Part shown: piece after piece, positions 1 to 9,960 of the stretch | Layout of the letters: every line of letters begins with the position of its first letter | Position numbering within the stretch: the first letter of the stretch is position 1 | Source of the DNA: CBDCEG01 sp965215775 | Lineage (GTDB): Bacteria; Pseudomonadota; Gammaproteobacteria; Cardiobacteriales; Ostreibacteriaceae | Reading direction: 5' to 3' | DNA: 46,636 nucleotides | Assembly (NCBI GenBank): GCA_965215775.1 | Contig: CBDCEG010000013.1 | Location: forward strand, 1-46,636 | Program-made: the position numbers and the translations under genes | The notes under the pieces: model-generated | Database searches by the model: none | What the model was told of the DNA's origin: nothing | Seen by the model: only the letters and a program-made list of their open reading frames with translations

Positions 1-486
1 TTTATATCAGTTTCAATAAAATAATCTTTACAATATTCCTTTCCATCTAAATAATCCAAAAAACCAATGATGCTTTGATGAGCAATGATTTACAACCAAA
101 TCAAACATTAATGTCCAGTTTTGTTCAAATTTATTTATATCTTCCCAACTGCCAAATTCAGGATTAACCTGTTTATAACTCATAACTGAAAATCCAGCAT
201 CAGAACTAAATGGGAAAAATGGTAAAATATGAACTGTTTTTAAAGCATTATCAATATTTTCATCTAACCACTTTTGCTGTGCCAAAATTGGTGATAGTTT
301 GTTTTCACTATCAGTTATTTGATTTGCATAAGTTATTAGAATTGCATTTTTATTTATTTTTTGCTTTATTTTATCTTTATTGCTTGTTTTGTTGCCTATA
401 GTTTCTAAAATTAAAGAAGCTGCCTTTTCAGGATTATCAGAAAACCCTTGCACAAAACTTACTATTTTATCTTTTACATTATTCAT
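1..486 (-). pseudogene. GH13 sugar phosphorylase (sucrose or glucosylglycerate phosphorylase type), N-terminal part, frameshifted
   Basis: The N-terminal part of a glycoside hydrolase family 13 phosphorylase, running off the left edge. Seen: a starting segment with ILITYANQI, then HILPFFPFSSDAGFSV and MFDLVVNHCSSKHHWF, typical of the sucrose/glucosylglycerate phosphorylase subfamily, which phosphorolyses a glucoside in the cytoplasm. The reading frame breaks at a run of six A (58-63; T on the coding strand). Removing one base gives WFLDYLDGKEYCKDYFIETD, which continues to the window edge. It is last in the visible sugar operon, so it probably acts on the sugar taken up by the upstream transporter. 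Whether the frameshift is real or a homopolymer sequencing error cannot be decided here. Substrate is not determinable from this fragment. Confidence 0.75.
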
Positions 487-567
487 ATTTTCATCACTTA
501 AAATTTTTATTAAATTACTATTAAAATCTATCCAATCTTATCTAATTCCTTTCTTTTAAAATAAGAC

Positions 568-1780
568 TTATTCCTTAACTCCACCTTCAGAAAGTCCACT
601 GGTCATTTGACGCATAGCAAAGCTAAATAATATAACAACAGGTAATAATGTTAATATTGATGCGGCTGATATTTTTCCTTTAATATCATTTGCTGAGCTT
701 GTAAGCTCATTAAGTGCAATAGGAAGTGTCCAATAACTACTACTTCCTTTTAGAAACGAAGCCATAAATAAATATTCATTCCAAGCAATTACAAAACAAT
801 ATACAAAAACAGTTGCAACCATTGGAACTGATAATGGTAAAATTATTTTAAATATTGTTTCAAGTCTTCCATAGCCATCAACTGCAGCAGCTTCTTCTAA
901 GCTAAATGAAATTGTCCTAAAATAATTACCTAACATATAAAGTGAAACTGGTAAGGTTTTGCATAATATAAACTGCCAAAACAAAAACCGCTCTCTTAAA
1001 TGGTGTTTGTAAGAAACCAAGCTGTGATGCCATTTGAAACAATGGAACTAATAACAAAATCCCACCAACCATATAAGTAAGAAGAACAGTTTTAGAAATA
1101 GTCTCTCTACCAAAAAACTTAAGTCTTGCTAAAGCATAAGCTCCAAAAATTGATAAAAATACAGCAATACCAGATGATAGCGTAGAAAAAATAAATGAAT
1201 TTTTAAAGAAACTTAAGAAGTCCACACCATCTTTATTAAACTTTTTTAAAATTTCTTTTTGCTTATCAGGCTTTGAATCTGTAAATGCCAAAGTGCTGGT
1301 TACTGAATAATCAACAGGTCCTTCTATACCATTATTTACAATTGAATTTGCAGAGCCATGGGCTATTCCAATACTTTTTAACTCTTTTCTAATTTGTTTA
1401 CGAAATGTTTTTATTTCTTTTCTTAAATCTTTAAAATGCCCAATATAATCTTTTGAATCAGCGGTTTTATCAATCCAAGTATTAACTTTGGTTATTAATT
1501 CTTTTCGTTGAGATTTGGATAAAATATTTGCATCTTTAACACTTAGTTGCTTTACAAATTCTATTTTTCTAGCCTCAACTCCAGATGGAACAATTCCCAA
1601 AACTTCTTTATAATGTTTAAGCGTTGAATGTTTAGGAATTATATTCACATTTCCCCATTCATTATTTGGCTTAAATGAAACTGAAACCAACTGAACTATT
1701 GGAAATAAGCAAAAAAATACCAATAAAATAACTGCAAAAAATAAAGATATATTTCCCCAAAAACTTCTCTTTTCATTCAT
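568..1780 (-). pseudogene. Sugar ABC transporter permease, MalG/CUT1 type, with one frameshift and a long insert
   Basis: Inner-membrane permease of a carbohydrate ABC importer. The first 276 codons (from 1780) and the last 130 or so codons (to 568) lie in different frames. They join at about 950-957, where dropping one base gives a continuous MQNLPVSLYMLGNYF. The EAA motif (EEAAAVDGYGRLETIFKIILPLS) that contacts the ATPase is in the second part. TM1 is at about residues 10-35 and TM2 at about 192-218. Between them lies a charged, apparently periplasmic insert of about 125 residues (62-188), making the whole protein about 404 residues against roughly 280 for the usual family member. It lies 7 bp downstream of the partner permease. 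No ATPase gene is visible in the window. Confidence 0.75.
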
Positions 1781-1787
1781 AATTTAA

Positions 1788-2654
1788 TCACCACTTTAAG
1801 ACTTTTTTAACATAAACAGAGATAAAACTCATCAAAACAATAAGTGATATTACAGATATTGCTGCCGCTAAACCTAATTCAAAACTTCCAGTCATACTTT
1901 GTAAATATGTAAATACAGGAAGAGTTTGAACATTATTTCCTGCTATTAAATAAACATCTTCAAATCTATTAAAATTCCAAATAAGACGCAAAATAACCAC
2001 AGTTCCAAGCACAAACCAACATTCAGGAAGAGTTACATTTACAAATCTGCCCCAAGGTCCATAACCATCAATAGCTGCAGCTTCATATTGATCTTTTGGA
2101 ATTGATTGTAATCTTGAAAGCAAAAGTAATGCAGTCAAAGGAAAATGTTTCCAAATATCAAATATTATTACAATCCAAAGTGCTAAACCTGGATCACCGA
2201 TTATATTTACAGGCTGATCCGTTGCCCCAATGTATTGCAAAAACCAAGATACAATTCCTCTATCTTCAAAAGTAAATCTCCAACCAAACATAACCGATGC
2301 AACAGGTGCTATATAAGGAATTAGCATAATTGTTCTAACTAAACTACGCCCTTTAAATTTTTGATTTAATAATAAAGCAACCAACATTCCCAAAACTGTT
2401 ACACCGCCAACAGTTCCAACCAAATATATTATAGTTGTTCCCCAAGACTTGTAATAAGCTTCGTTTCTAAGTAAAGAGATATAATTAGCAAGACCAACAA
2501 ACTTATTGTCTCCACTAATACTTACATCAAAAAAACTCAAATAAATATTGAATATAAGAGGATATAAAATTAATATCCCAACTATAAACAATGATGGTGC
2601 TAACATTTTCCACGCTAGTCTTGCTTCTTTTTTTTCTAAAATAGAAGATGCCAT
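1788..2654 (-). CDS. Sugar ABC transporter permease, MalF/UgpA type
   Basis: An intact 288-residue inner-membrane permease of the CUT1 sugar-importer family. About six hydrophobic segments are visible, beginning at LAPSLFIVGILILYPLIFNI (about 17-36). The cytoplasmic EAA loop reads QYEAAAIDGYGPWGRFVNVTLPE, the site that docks to the ABC ATPase. It is second in the transporter operon after the binding protein, with a 100 bp gap upstream and 7 bp to the second permease. Expected to form the membrane channel as a heterodimer with the product of 568-1780. Substrate unknown; the adjacent GH13 phosphorylase points to a glucoside such as sucrose or glucosylglycerate. Confidence 0.9.
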   Translation of the reverse strand: MASSILEKKEARLAWKMLAPSLFIVGILILYPLIFNIYLSFFDVSISGDNKFVGLANYISLLRNEAYYKSWGTTIIYLVGTVGGVTVLGMLVALLLNQKFKGRSLVRTIMLIPYIAPVASVMFGWRFTFEDRGIVSWFLQYIGATDQPVNIIGDPGLALWIVIIFDIWKHFPLTALLLLSRLQSIPKDQYEAAAIDGYGPWGRFVNVTLPECWFVLGTVVILRLIWNFNRFEDVYLIAGNNVQTLPVFTYLQSMTGSFELGLAAAISVISLIVLMSFISVYVKKVLKW

Positions 2655-2755
2655 AATATCCTCAGATTAATAGTTAAGCAGGTTGTTATGAAATTATAGA
2701 TAAAACTTAAATCTCACAACAACCTAATAAAGTAATATATTTCTAAAATATAAAC

Positions 2756-4112
2756 TTATTTCTTAGCACGATATTCAGCAATAATTTTTTTCATTTCAGC
2801 TTCTGCTTCTGTCATTGCTTCTTTTGGATCTTTTCCATTTAAAACCACTTGGTTAATCATTTTTGGAATAATCATTTTTGCAAAAATTATATTAGCTTCT
2901 GGAAATACTTTTCCACCAACAGTGCTAAACTTACGCACATCTTCCATTCCAGAAATAATTGCAGATATTTTTTCAGTTCCATATCTAGTAAATACACCTT
3001 TTGGATCATCTAAATATTCTTCTGAAGCTGCAACTGCTTTTTGTGCAGGATTTGCACCACCTATTGCAACATGTCCCCAAGTTACTAAATTCTCTTCTTT
3101 TTCTATAAACTCAACCCATTCTTTTGCTGCTTTTACTTTTTCAGGATCTGAGTTTACTAAAATAGAAAGACCTGTAACTTGCCCATAAGAAGCTGGTTCT
3201 TTTTTAGTTATTGTTGCTGCCATTTTAGTTTTTTCTACTAATTTGTCATCAAATTCAGCTCCTTTTAAATCTTTGAAATTTTCAGAAGTTAAAGAGTTTT
3301 TTGCATTTTCAGCTAGAGCTAAATCATCCATAATAAATGTTGAATATGGAAACATTGCCATTTTATTTTGAATATAATAATCTCTTGCACGCCAAGTCTG
3401 TTCCCCTGGAGGAGCATATTTAGAAAGCTCTTTGTAAAACTCTAATGTTTCTAGCATTTCTGGGCTATTAAAAACTAAGTTACCTTTTGCATCAAACATT
3501 TTTGCACCATTTGAGTGTGCAAATTGAGTAAATACTTGTTCTGCAAATTGATCCATTTTTGAAGGAATTAACATTCCATAAAATCCTTCTTTTGGATTAT
3601 TAAAATGTTTTGCCGCCGCTAAGATATTATCCCAAGTATTTGGTGCTTTTAGTCCTGCTTTTTCAAATAAATCCGCACGATACCAAACCCCTTGAACCCA
3701 ACCATATAAAGGAACTGCATTATAACTTCCGTCAGATGCTTGAAGTAATTTCAAAGCTCCTTTGTAAAACTTAGCTTCTCCGATTTTTTTTGCAACTTCT
3801 GTTGTTGCTTTTCTATCAATTATTCCATCTTCACCAAAGCTTGATAATAATTCAGAACCAGCGTGAATTGCTGCAGGCATTGCTTTTGCACCTGCTGCTT
3901 TGGTAAGTTGGGCTGCATATTCTTCCTCACTAACGGGAACAACTTTCACTTTATTATCGGTAAGAGTTCCAAAAGTATCAGCCATTAGCTGAATAGTTTT
4001 TAACTCTATCTTCTTGGGTGTCTGTTGTCCAAAATTCAATATCTGCTGCATTTGCATAAAAAATACTTGATAATGCTGACGCTAGAATAATTTTCTTAAA
4101 TGTTTTCTTCAT
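2756..4112 (-). pseudogene. Sugar ABC transporter periplasmic substrate-binding protein, frameshifted after the signal peptide
   Basis: Family 1 extracellular solute-binding protein. The natural start is the ATG at 4112, giving MKKTFKKIILASALSSIFYA followed by NAADIEFWTTDTQEDRVK, a clear Sec signal peptide and mature N-terminus. That frame stops after about 45 codons. The rest of the protein (TIQLMADTFGTLTDNKVKV onward, to 2756) is one base out of register. The break lies in a run of five T (3997-4001; A on the coding strand), and one base less restores a protein of about 451 residues. Without the repair the long ORF would begin at an internal ATG (4057) and lack its export signal. It is first of the transporter genes, downstream of the LacI-type regulator. 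Confidence 0.8.
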
Positions 4113-4144
4113 AACTATATTCCTCATATAAAAATAAAATAAAT

Positions 4145-4213
4145 AAAATAAATAAAACTTACGGTTCTTACTAAACTAACAAAAATAAATAAAACTTACT
4201 GTTCTAACTAAAA
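4145..4213. repeat. Imperfect tandem repeat, 37-bp period, between lacI-type gene and binding-protein gene
   Basis: AATAAATAAAACTTAC followed by a GTTCTTACTAA-like stretch occurs twice, offset by 37 bp. It fills most of the gap between the regulator stop and the binding-protein start. No function is evident. It could contain a promoter or RNA-processing site for the transporter genes. Confidence 0.5.
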
Positions 4214-5215
4214 TTAACCACGATAAATACCGCAACTATCTCTTTTCACTAATTGAGCCTGCCATAAATCTTGGCAAACCTTTGACTTTCCTTGCTCAAC
4301 CTGTTTAACAATTCTTTGTGCAAGTTTTCTTGCAATAGCATTAACAGGCTGGTGAAATGTGCTAAGTGCTGGTTGCCAATATGATGAAATTGATAAATCA
4401 TCATAACCAATTACCGATAAATCCTTTCCAATTTCCAAACCATATTCTTTAGCTCTTTTCATAACTCCAAAAGCAATACTATCATTACCACAAAGTATGG
4501 CGGTTGGCTGATTTGACCTTGCATAAACTTCACTAAAAGCTTGCATTCCGCACTGCTCATTCATTCTGTAATAATTTATCCAATGATTTTCTACATTTAG
4601 ATTTAATTCAGACATTGCTTTTTGGTAACCTGCTACTTTTTGTTGACTAAGTTCTAGCTCTTTAGAACCTAATATGCAGGCAATTTTGGAATGTCCTAAT
4701 TTGTTAAGATGGTAAACTCCTTGATAAAAAGCACTATTATGATCTAAATCTAACCAAGAATAATTTTGCTTTTTAGTTGGTTTACCAAAAACTATAAATG
4801 GAAAGTTTCGTTTTTCTAGCCATTCAATACGGCTATCATCTTGTTTTAATCGTAGTAAAACTGTTGCATCAACTTGATTATTAACTATCATTTGTTGCCA
4901 AGACAAATCATCTTTGGCTACATTTACAACTAATGAATAACCACTTTCTTGTAATGCTTGCGAAAAAGATGCGATAAATTTAGCCATAAAAGATAAGCTA
5001 GCATTATCATCAATTATAGGAAAAGTAACTCCTATATTATGGGTTCGCCCTAGTTTCAAAGTTCTTGCTGCACGGTTTGGTGAGTATCCTTTTTCAGCTG
5101 CAACTTTTTGAACAAAATCTATGGTTTTCTTAGCAACTAATTCATTGTTATTCAAAGCTCTACTTGTCGTAGTTACTGATAAATTAACAATTTTGGCTAG
5201 TTCTTTAATATTCAT
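4214..5215 (-). CDS. LacI/GalR-family transcriptional regulator
   Basis: A 333-residue DNA-binding repressor. The N-terminal helix-turn-helix reads MNIKELAKIVNLSVTTTSRA, with hinge region NRAARTLKLGRTHNIGV (about 54-70), followed by a periplasmic-binding-protein-like sugar sensor domain (SVIGYDDLSISSYWQPALST near the C-terminus). Length is normal for the family. It is encoded immediately upstream of, and in the same direction as, the sugar transporter and phosphorylase genes, so it most likely controls them in response to the transported sugar or its phosphorylated product. Upstream, at 5216-5400, are two CGTTGTCA-like half-sites that may be its operators. Confidence 0.9.
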   Translation of the reverse strand: MNIKELAKIVNLSVTTTSRALNNNELVAKKTIDFVQKVAAEKGYSPNRAARTLKLGRTHNIGVTFPIIDDNASLSFMAKFIASFSQALQESGYSLVVNVAKDDLSWQQMIVNNQVDATVLLRLKQDDSRIEWLEKRNFPFIVFGKPTKKQNYSWLDLDHNSAFYQGVYHLNKLGHSKIACILGSKELELSQQKVAGYQKAMSELNLNVENHWINYYRMNEQCGMQAFSEVYARSNQPTAILCGNDSIAFGVMKRAKEYGLEIGKDLSVIGYDDLSISSYWQPALSTFHQPVNAIARKLAQRIVKQVEQGKSKVCQDLWQAQLVKRDSCGIYRG

Positions 5216-5490
5216 AAGTATTTTTGATTTTGCTACATTTTGAGCTTTACTTTAAGACCCATAATTTTACTCCTATTTAAATCGTTGTCAATTTATAAAC
5301 CAATGCACTATAATAAGTTGTGCCTTCATTTATATATTTATAAGGATAAAATTTATAACGATTGTCATTTTTATTAATTAATACATATACAAACAAAATG
5401 GAAAATAATTTATCAAACTATTTTAAAATAATTAACCACTTAATTTTCAGTAATAAAATTGGTTTTTGTAAACTTGATATTAATAATCAA
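5216..5490. promoter_or_regulatory. Regulatory intergenic region upstream of the LacI-type gene, with two candidate operator-like sites
   Basis: Very AT-rich non-coding DNA between divergent genes. It contains ATCGTTGTCAATTTATAA near 5281 and TTATAACGATTGTCAT near 5355. Both carry a TTGTCA arm next to a CG step, resembling half of the palindromic LacI-family operators of the TGACAACGTTGTCA kind. The other arm is poorly matched, so the assignment is tentative. No gene is visible here. Confidence 0.3.
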
Positions 5491-5612
5491 TTTAAAAAAC
5501 AATAGAAAATTCAAAAGAAAATAAGGATAATATTTATCAGAAAATAAATGCTGCATTTTTAATTATTCTCACTGAGGAAAATAGTGATATATACGCCAAA
5601 GCTAAGCAATTT

Positions 5613-7424
5613 TTGAATAAGCTTTCCAAAACAAACAGCATAGCAAAACATTACCAAAAAGCAGCGGATATTCTAACGGTTGAAATTAAAAATCATAAAA
5701 ATATAATTCCAAATTTAAATTTTGATAATAAATCAGAAGCTGAAATTCAAGAGTTAATTTGGTCAGTTTTTCACCCAGAAGCTTGCAATATAATAAATAA
5801 TGAAGAAAATAAAGAACATGAGCTTTACGAAAAAAGAAAAATTCAAATAACTAAAATAAATCAAAATCCTATAGCCAATGTTGCTAAAGAGCTTTTGTTT
5901 ACTTCAAATGCACTTTTAACACTGCCAATAAATAATTGTAGTAATGACAATATTGATAAAAACCTTAAAAAAGATTTGGAAAATATATCCAAAGACAAAC
6001 AAGATTATTATTACGACCACCCTATTCCAATAGGAATTAAGCAAGAAAATAACGAGATTATTTATGGACTTAAGAATCTTGCCCAAACATTAAAGTTTGA
6101 AAAAGAACACAAAACAATAGCAGAGAATGATAATTTGAGTATTTTAATATCTGTTTCTGTAACTCATAAAAATCTTTCTAAAATATCTAAGCAATATATA
6201 AAAAGTGAACTTCAAAAATTAAGAAAAGACCAACTAAAAGGTATAAAACCTTACTTTTTTACAGAAACAGATTGCCAAAATATTATAGAAGAAGTGTTTT
6301 TACCTTTTATTAATAAATATTTGCCAGAAGAAGTGAATAATAAATTTCTACTAAAAAAAGTTTTTGGCGTAAATGGAAATTATGGTCGTCATTATAGCTT
6401 TTTAAAAGCAGTCTCAATAATTTGGCAAATTTTTGTAAATAAAGAAACTAAAGCAACTTTTAAGATTGATTTAGATCAGGTTTTCCCACAACAAAATTTA
6501 GTTAATGAAACAGGTAAAACTGCATTTGAACATTTTATGACTGATAAATGGGGTGCTGATGGAATTGATTCCAATCAACAGGCAATTCATCTAGGAATGA
6601 TTGCTGGAAGCCTTGTAAACTCATCAGATATAAATAAATCAATTTTCACAGCTGATGTTAATTATCCGAAAAATAAAGAATTTTCTGATGATTGTGTTTT
6701 TTGTAGCACAATTCCTCAAGCATTATCAACTAAAGTTGAAATGTTAACAAAAACTAACAAAAGCAACCACCAAAGAGTCCATGTAACTGGTGGAACTAAT
6801 GGTATTTTGGTTAACTCACTTAGAAAATACAAATCTTTCACTCCATCTTTTGTATCTCGTGCAGAAGATCAGGCTTATTTATTATCTTTCTTGCAAACTA
6901 GAAATGAAAATAAAAAACTAATGAGATATTTACATAAAGAAGGGCTTATTATGAGGCACGATAAAGAGGCTTTTGCTTCTGAGTCTATAGCAAAAGCTAA
7001 AATTGGGAAAATAGTTGGAGATTATGAAAGAACACTTATTTTTTCTAAGTATGCACAAATTTTTGATACAAAAATAGCAAAAGAACTTTTAAATCCTTTT
7101 ACTGGTAGTTTTATTAGCTACTTACCTTTAAATATTGCTTATCTAAGATTAGCATTTAAATCCGCTTATTTATTTAAAAATAATAATTCAAAAGATGCGG
7201 TTGAATTAATAAATATTGCTTTTGATAAATTTTCCAAAATTCATAACCAAGAAAAATCTCCCCAAAATAATATAAAATTACAGTATAAAAATGAAGAAAA
7301 AGCTTGGGATTTATATTACAAAACCCTTGAGAAAATGAATGAAAAATTAAACCAACAAGATGAATTTACAGAGAAGTTAAAACAAAAAATACAAAATATT
7401 ATCAAACAAACTTTATTGAATTAG
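5613..7424 (+). CDS. Large glycosyltransferase-like protein of unknown function
   Basis: I do not recognise this 603-residue protein as a named family. Seen: GRHYSFLKAVSIIW (258-271), a hydrophobic strand ending in an acidic motif, FKIDLDQVFP (283-292), and later a glycine-rich GGTNGILVNSL (393-403) followed by FVSRAEDQAYLLSFL (413-427). A DxD-like motif followed by an ED motif is the layout of GT-A fold nucleotide-sugar glycosyltransferases; that is inference from pattern only. There is no signal peptide or obvious TM helix. The start is uncertain: 5613 is TTG, and the frame stays open and protein-like back to about 5491 (reading KINAAFLIILTEENSDIY) without an ATG. It lies beside the sugar phosphorylase operon, so a role in glucoside or compatible-solute metabolism is plausible. 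Confidence 0.6.
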   Translation: MNKLSKTNSIAKHYQKAADILTVEIKNHKNIIPNLNFDNKSEAEIQELIWSVFHPEACNIINNEENKEHELYEKRKIQITKINQNPIANVAKELLFTSNALLTLPINNCSNDNIDKNLKKDLENISKDKQDYYYDHPIPIGIKQENNEIIYGLKNLAQTLKFEKEHKTIAENDNLSILISVSVTHKNLSKISKQYIKSELQKLRKDQLKGIKPYFFTETDCQNIIEEVFLPFINKYLPEEVNNKFLLKKVFGVNGNYGRHYSFLKAVSIIWQIFVNKETKATFKIDLDQVFPQQNLVNETGKTAFEHFMTDKWGADGIDSNQQAIHLGMIAGSLVNSSDINKSIFTADVNYPKNKEFSDDCVFCSTIPQALSTKVEMLTKTNKSNHQRVHVTGGTNGILVNSLRKYKSFTPSFVSRAEDQAYLLSFLQTRNENKKLMRYLHKEGLIMRHDKEAFASESIAKAKIGKIVGDYERTLIFSKYAQIFDTKIAKELLNPFTGSFISYLPLNIAYLRLAFKSAYLFKNNNSKDAVELINIAFDKFSKIHNQEKSPQNNIKLQYKNEEKAWDLYYKTLEKMNEKLNQQDEFTEKLKQKIQNIIKQTLLN

Positions 7425-7586
7425 CTGGTTTTGTATAATTACTATCTTAAATATTACTCAAAATTAAGACAGCTCATTCCAATCTTTTCTTAATTTCATA
7501 GGTATTATTTAATGATTTTTATGGAAGTGTTTGTTTTTAGTCTTGATAAATCACGCTTTTGCAATATTAAATCAGCTCTTAAAACT

Positions 7587-7606
7587 CTCCTCCTTTAAAG
7601 GAGGAG
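7587..7606. repeat. Perfect 20-bp palindrome, REP-like
   Basis: CTCCTCCTTTAAAGGAGGAG is perfectly self-complementary and is followed by TAACCGCTGGGAGGTGGTTT. It is G/C-richer than its surroundings and lies in the 305-bp gap between two genes. It resembles a dispersed REP-type or small mobile palindrome, but only one copy is seen in this window. Confidence 0.4.
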
Positions 7607-7668
7607 TAACCGCTGGGAGGTGGTTTATACTAACTTTACTAATTTGGTGTTTTTAAATAATCAAATAT

Positions 7669-7692
7669 TAGGCAACCACAAAGGTTGCCTAA
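7669..7692. terminator. Transcription terminator hairpin
   Basis: TTAGGCAACC / GGTTGCCTAA form a perfect 10-bp stem with an ACAAA loop, 38 bp beyond the stop of the minus-strand lipoprotein gene and 240 bp beyond the plus-strand glycosyltransferase-like gene. No strong T-run follows on either side, so efficiency is uncertain. It probably separates the two convergent genes. Confidence 0.6.
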
Positions 7693-7729
7693 TCACCATA
7701 AAACTTGCTTAGTTTGATTGGTTAATTAA

Positions 7730-8884
7730 TTAATGTGTTATAACCCATTTACCATTTATCCTGCTAAACTTAACTTTATAAGTTGAGCTCAAACCATTCT
7801 CTATTTGTGAAGCAAAGAAAAACGCACCTCTTAACATAATCGTTTTACCAGTGTCTGATATATGCACTGCTTTTTTTCTGCAAGACTTAGAGGTTAGTTT
7901 AAGCTCTGGGTCAGCTAAGTTTTCTCTAACACTAGATAGAAGCTTATCATGAGTAGGTGACTGATATGCTATACTCATATCATCATTTTTAAGCTTAAAC
8001 TCACCTACAAACTTCTCTACCTGATTATTTCTTAACATATCTAAAAGACTATCACAATAATCAAATAACTCACTTATATCTGGGCGATTCTTTAGCTCAT
8101 AATATTTTGGGGTTCGTTTGTGGTTTTCAAAACCTAAGCCTTTAATATAATAAAACTCTCCAGCTCCTTGCATAATATCCTCACCATCTAAATAAGCCCA
8201 TCTAGGGAATGGTGTTTGTAATTCTACTGTTAGTCTTGCTGTCATACCTACAACCTTAGTTGCTTGATATGTTGTTCTTGGTATTATCTCAATATCTGAT
8301 ACTTTTATTGTTTCTACTTGGCTGACTTTACTTGCTGGTGCATTTGTATTATATTTTTTTAACTTATTAGTTTTGTCTATTTGGGGTAAATAAGTTCCAC
8401 TTTGGCTACTTGTGATTTTATTATTTGCAAAATCAATTTCAGCAATTACAACCTCATTACCATCAAATGTTATTAATACTAGTTCTGCTTTTGCTTTAGC
8501 TTTTTTTGATATTGAGTAACCTTGCTTTTCCCAAGCTAATAAAGTTATTGAAAATGTATTTTTACCACTAGTGATAAAATGATTAATAGGATAAGGTATT
8601 TCAAATTGATTTAAGTTAAAACTTTTATAAATTGTTTCGCCATTAAACCTAAATATGGCTTTAGTTAGAGTTTTAGATATTCTTAGGTAGTATCTTGGAT
8701 TGTTCATTAGTATTGACATTTTACTGTCTTTGCCAGCAACTTTTTTAGTGCTTTGGGGTGAAGTTGTATCTGCCGTGGCACAGTTTTGTAATATTAATGA
8801 GATAAATATTATTATTGTAAGTTTTATTAGTTTTGTAAATATGAACTTGTTAGTGTGAATATTAGTTGAAGTGTTTGTTTTCAT
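7730..8884 (-). CDS. Hypothetical lipoprotein, 384 residues
   Basis: Not recognised. The N-terminus has a hydrophobic segment KLIKLTIIIFISLILQNCA ending in a Cys at about residue 35. This looks like a lipoprotein signal with a weak lipobox (LQNC), preceded by an unusually long polar stretch; an internal start may be the real one. The mature part is polar and rich in beta-strand-like alternation (for example GMTARLTVELQTPFPRWAYL), ending KVKFSRINGKWVITH, a pattern seen in proteins with NTF2-like or beta-sandwich ends. It is alone between convergent and same-strand genes with no operon partner, so context gives no function. Probably a periplasm-facing membrane-anchored protein. Confidence 0.6.
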   Translation of the reverse strand: MKTNTSTNIHTNKFIFTKLIKLTIIIFISLILQNCATADTTSPQSTKKVAGKDSKMSILMNNPRYYLRISKTLTKAIFRFNGETIYKSFNLNQFEIPYPINHFITSGKNTFSITLLAWEKQGYSISKKAKAKAELVLITFDGNEVVIAEIDFANNKITSSQSGTYLPQIDKTNKLKKYNTNAPASKVSQVETIKVSDIEIIPRTTYQATKVVGMTARLTVELQTPFPRWAYLDGEDIMQGAGEFYYIKGLGFENHKRTPKYYELKNRPDISELFDYCDSLLDMLRNNQVEKFVGEFKLKNDDMSIAYQSPTHDKLLSSVRENLADPELKLTSKSCRKKAVHISDTGKTIMLRGAFFFASQIENGLSSTYKVKFSRINGKWVITH

Positions 8885-9054
8885 AATCTTTTTTTACCTT
8901 TTATTATATTAATTTTAACAATCCCACATTATAACAAATATCATTAGCTATTATTTTAATATTAATAACATCAATTAATTTTCTTTTCTTGTTAGGTGTG
9001 GTTGCTATTTATAAGGGGTTATCACTACCTAAAATCAGTTTTTAGTTTCATTAT

Positions 9055-9960
9055 TTATAACAAATCTAAAAATGTTTTTAAAATTCGATTTGGCTTTGGA
9101 GATTTTCTATAAATAGCTGAGAATTGGCAACTATAATTAGTTTCTTTTATATCTATTTTTCGCATCTTTCCTAATTTAACAAAGGTTTTGGCATAATGAT
9201 TTGGCAAAAATCCAATATACTGACCCGATAAAACCAATGTCGCAATACCTTCTTGATCAAAGGCAGTTGCATGACGCTTTAAATCTAGCCTGTTAGCACG
9301 ATGAACACTTGGCGAATGATAACCAAGTCCAGCATATTGGGATTTACTTATATCTAATTTAGTTATTTTATTTTTTGGGAATAAAAAATGTCCTTGACCA
9401 CAATATAATGAAACAGTTTCTTCAAATAAAGAAATATATTCTAAGCTAGATGAGGTTAAATATGCTGGAATAATTCCAACTTGGTAAAGTCCATTTATAA
9501 CTCCTTTTTCAATTTTATTTAAGGATAAAGTATACATTTCTATATTAACTTTTGGAGCTAGTTTATTAAAATTTTTAAGGGTTTTGTAAATAAAACAATC
9601 TGAATTAGTTATCGTCTTATCAAACATTGCTATTGATATTGTTCCTGTTATTTCATTATTAATTGAGTTTACTTCATGACGAAAATTATTTATCGCAGCC
9701 ATTAAATAATCACTAGAGTTATATACCGTATTACCTTCTTCTGTTAAAGAAAATCCAGCTCTACCACGATGGCATAATGTCATACCTAGCCTTATTTCTA
9801 AGTCTTTTAAATGCCTACTTATAGTAGAGCAACCTATATTTAAATCTAATTCAGCGGCAGTAACTCCTCCTGCTTTAACAACCGACCTAAATACATTTAA
9901 ATGTCTTATATCAATATCACTGAGTTGAGATAAATTGGTTGTTATTATTTTCCTTTTCAT
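9055..9960 (-). CDS. LysR-family transcriptional regulator
   Basis: A 301-residue regulator. The N-terminal winged helix-turn-helix is clear: LNVFRSVVKAGGVTAAELDL followed by NIGCSTISRHLKDLEIRLG (about 20-58). A substrate-binding domain of the LysR type follows. It is divergent from gabT with a 185-bp shared intergenic region, the classic arrangement in which a LysR protein controls the neighbouring catabolic operon. By that logic it may respond to GABA, beta-alanine or a related omega-amino acid, but the effector cannot be read from sequence. Confidence 0.88.
   Translation of the reverse strand: MKRKIITTNLSQLSDIDIRHLNVFRSVVKAGGVTAAELDLNIGCSTISRHLKDLEIRLGMTLCHRGRAGFSLTEEGNTVYNSSDYLMAAINNFRHEVNSINNEITGTISIAMFDKTITNSDCFIYKTLKNFNKLAPKVNIEMYTLSLNKIEKGVINGLYQVGIIPAYLTSSSLEYISLFEETVSLYCGQGHFLFPKNKITKLDISKSQYAGLGYHSPSVHRANRLDLKRHATAFDQEGIATLVLSGQYIGFLPNHYAKTFVKLGKMRKIDIKETNYSCQFSAIYRKSPKPNRILKTFLDLL

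Noticed and set aside
4145..4213. Possible CRISPR-like array (two repeats 37 bp apart)
   Set aside because: Only two imperfect, AT-rich units without unique spacers; a simple tandem duplication explains it.
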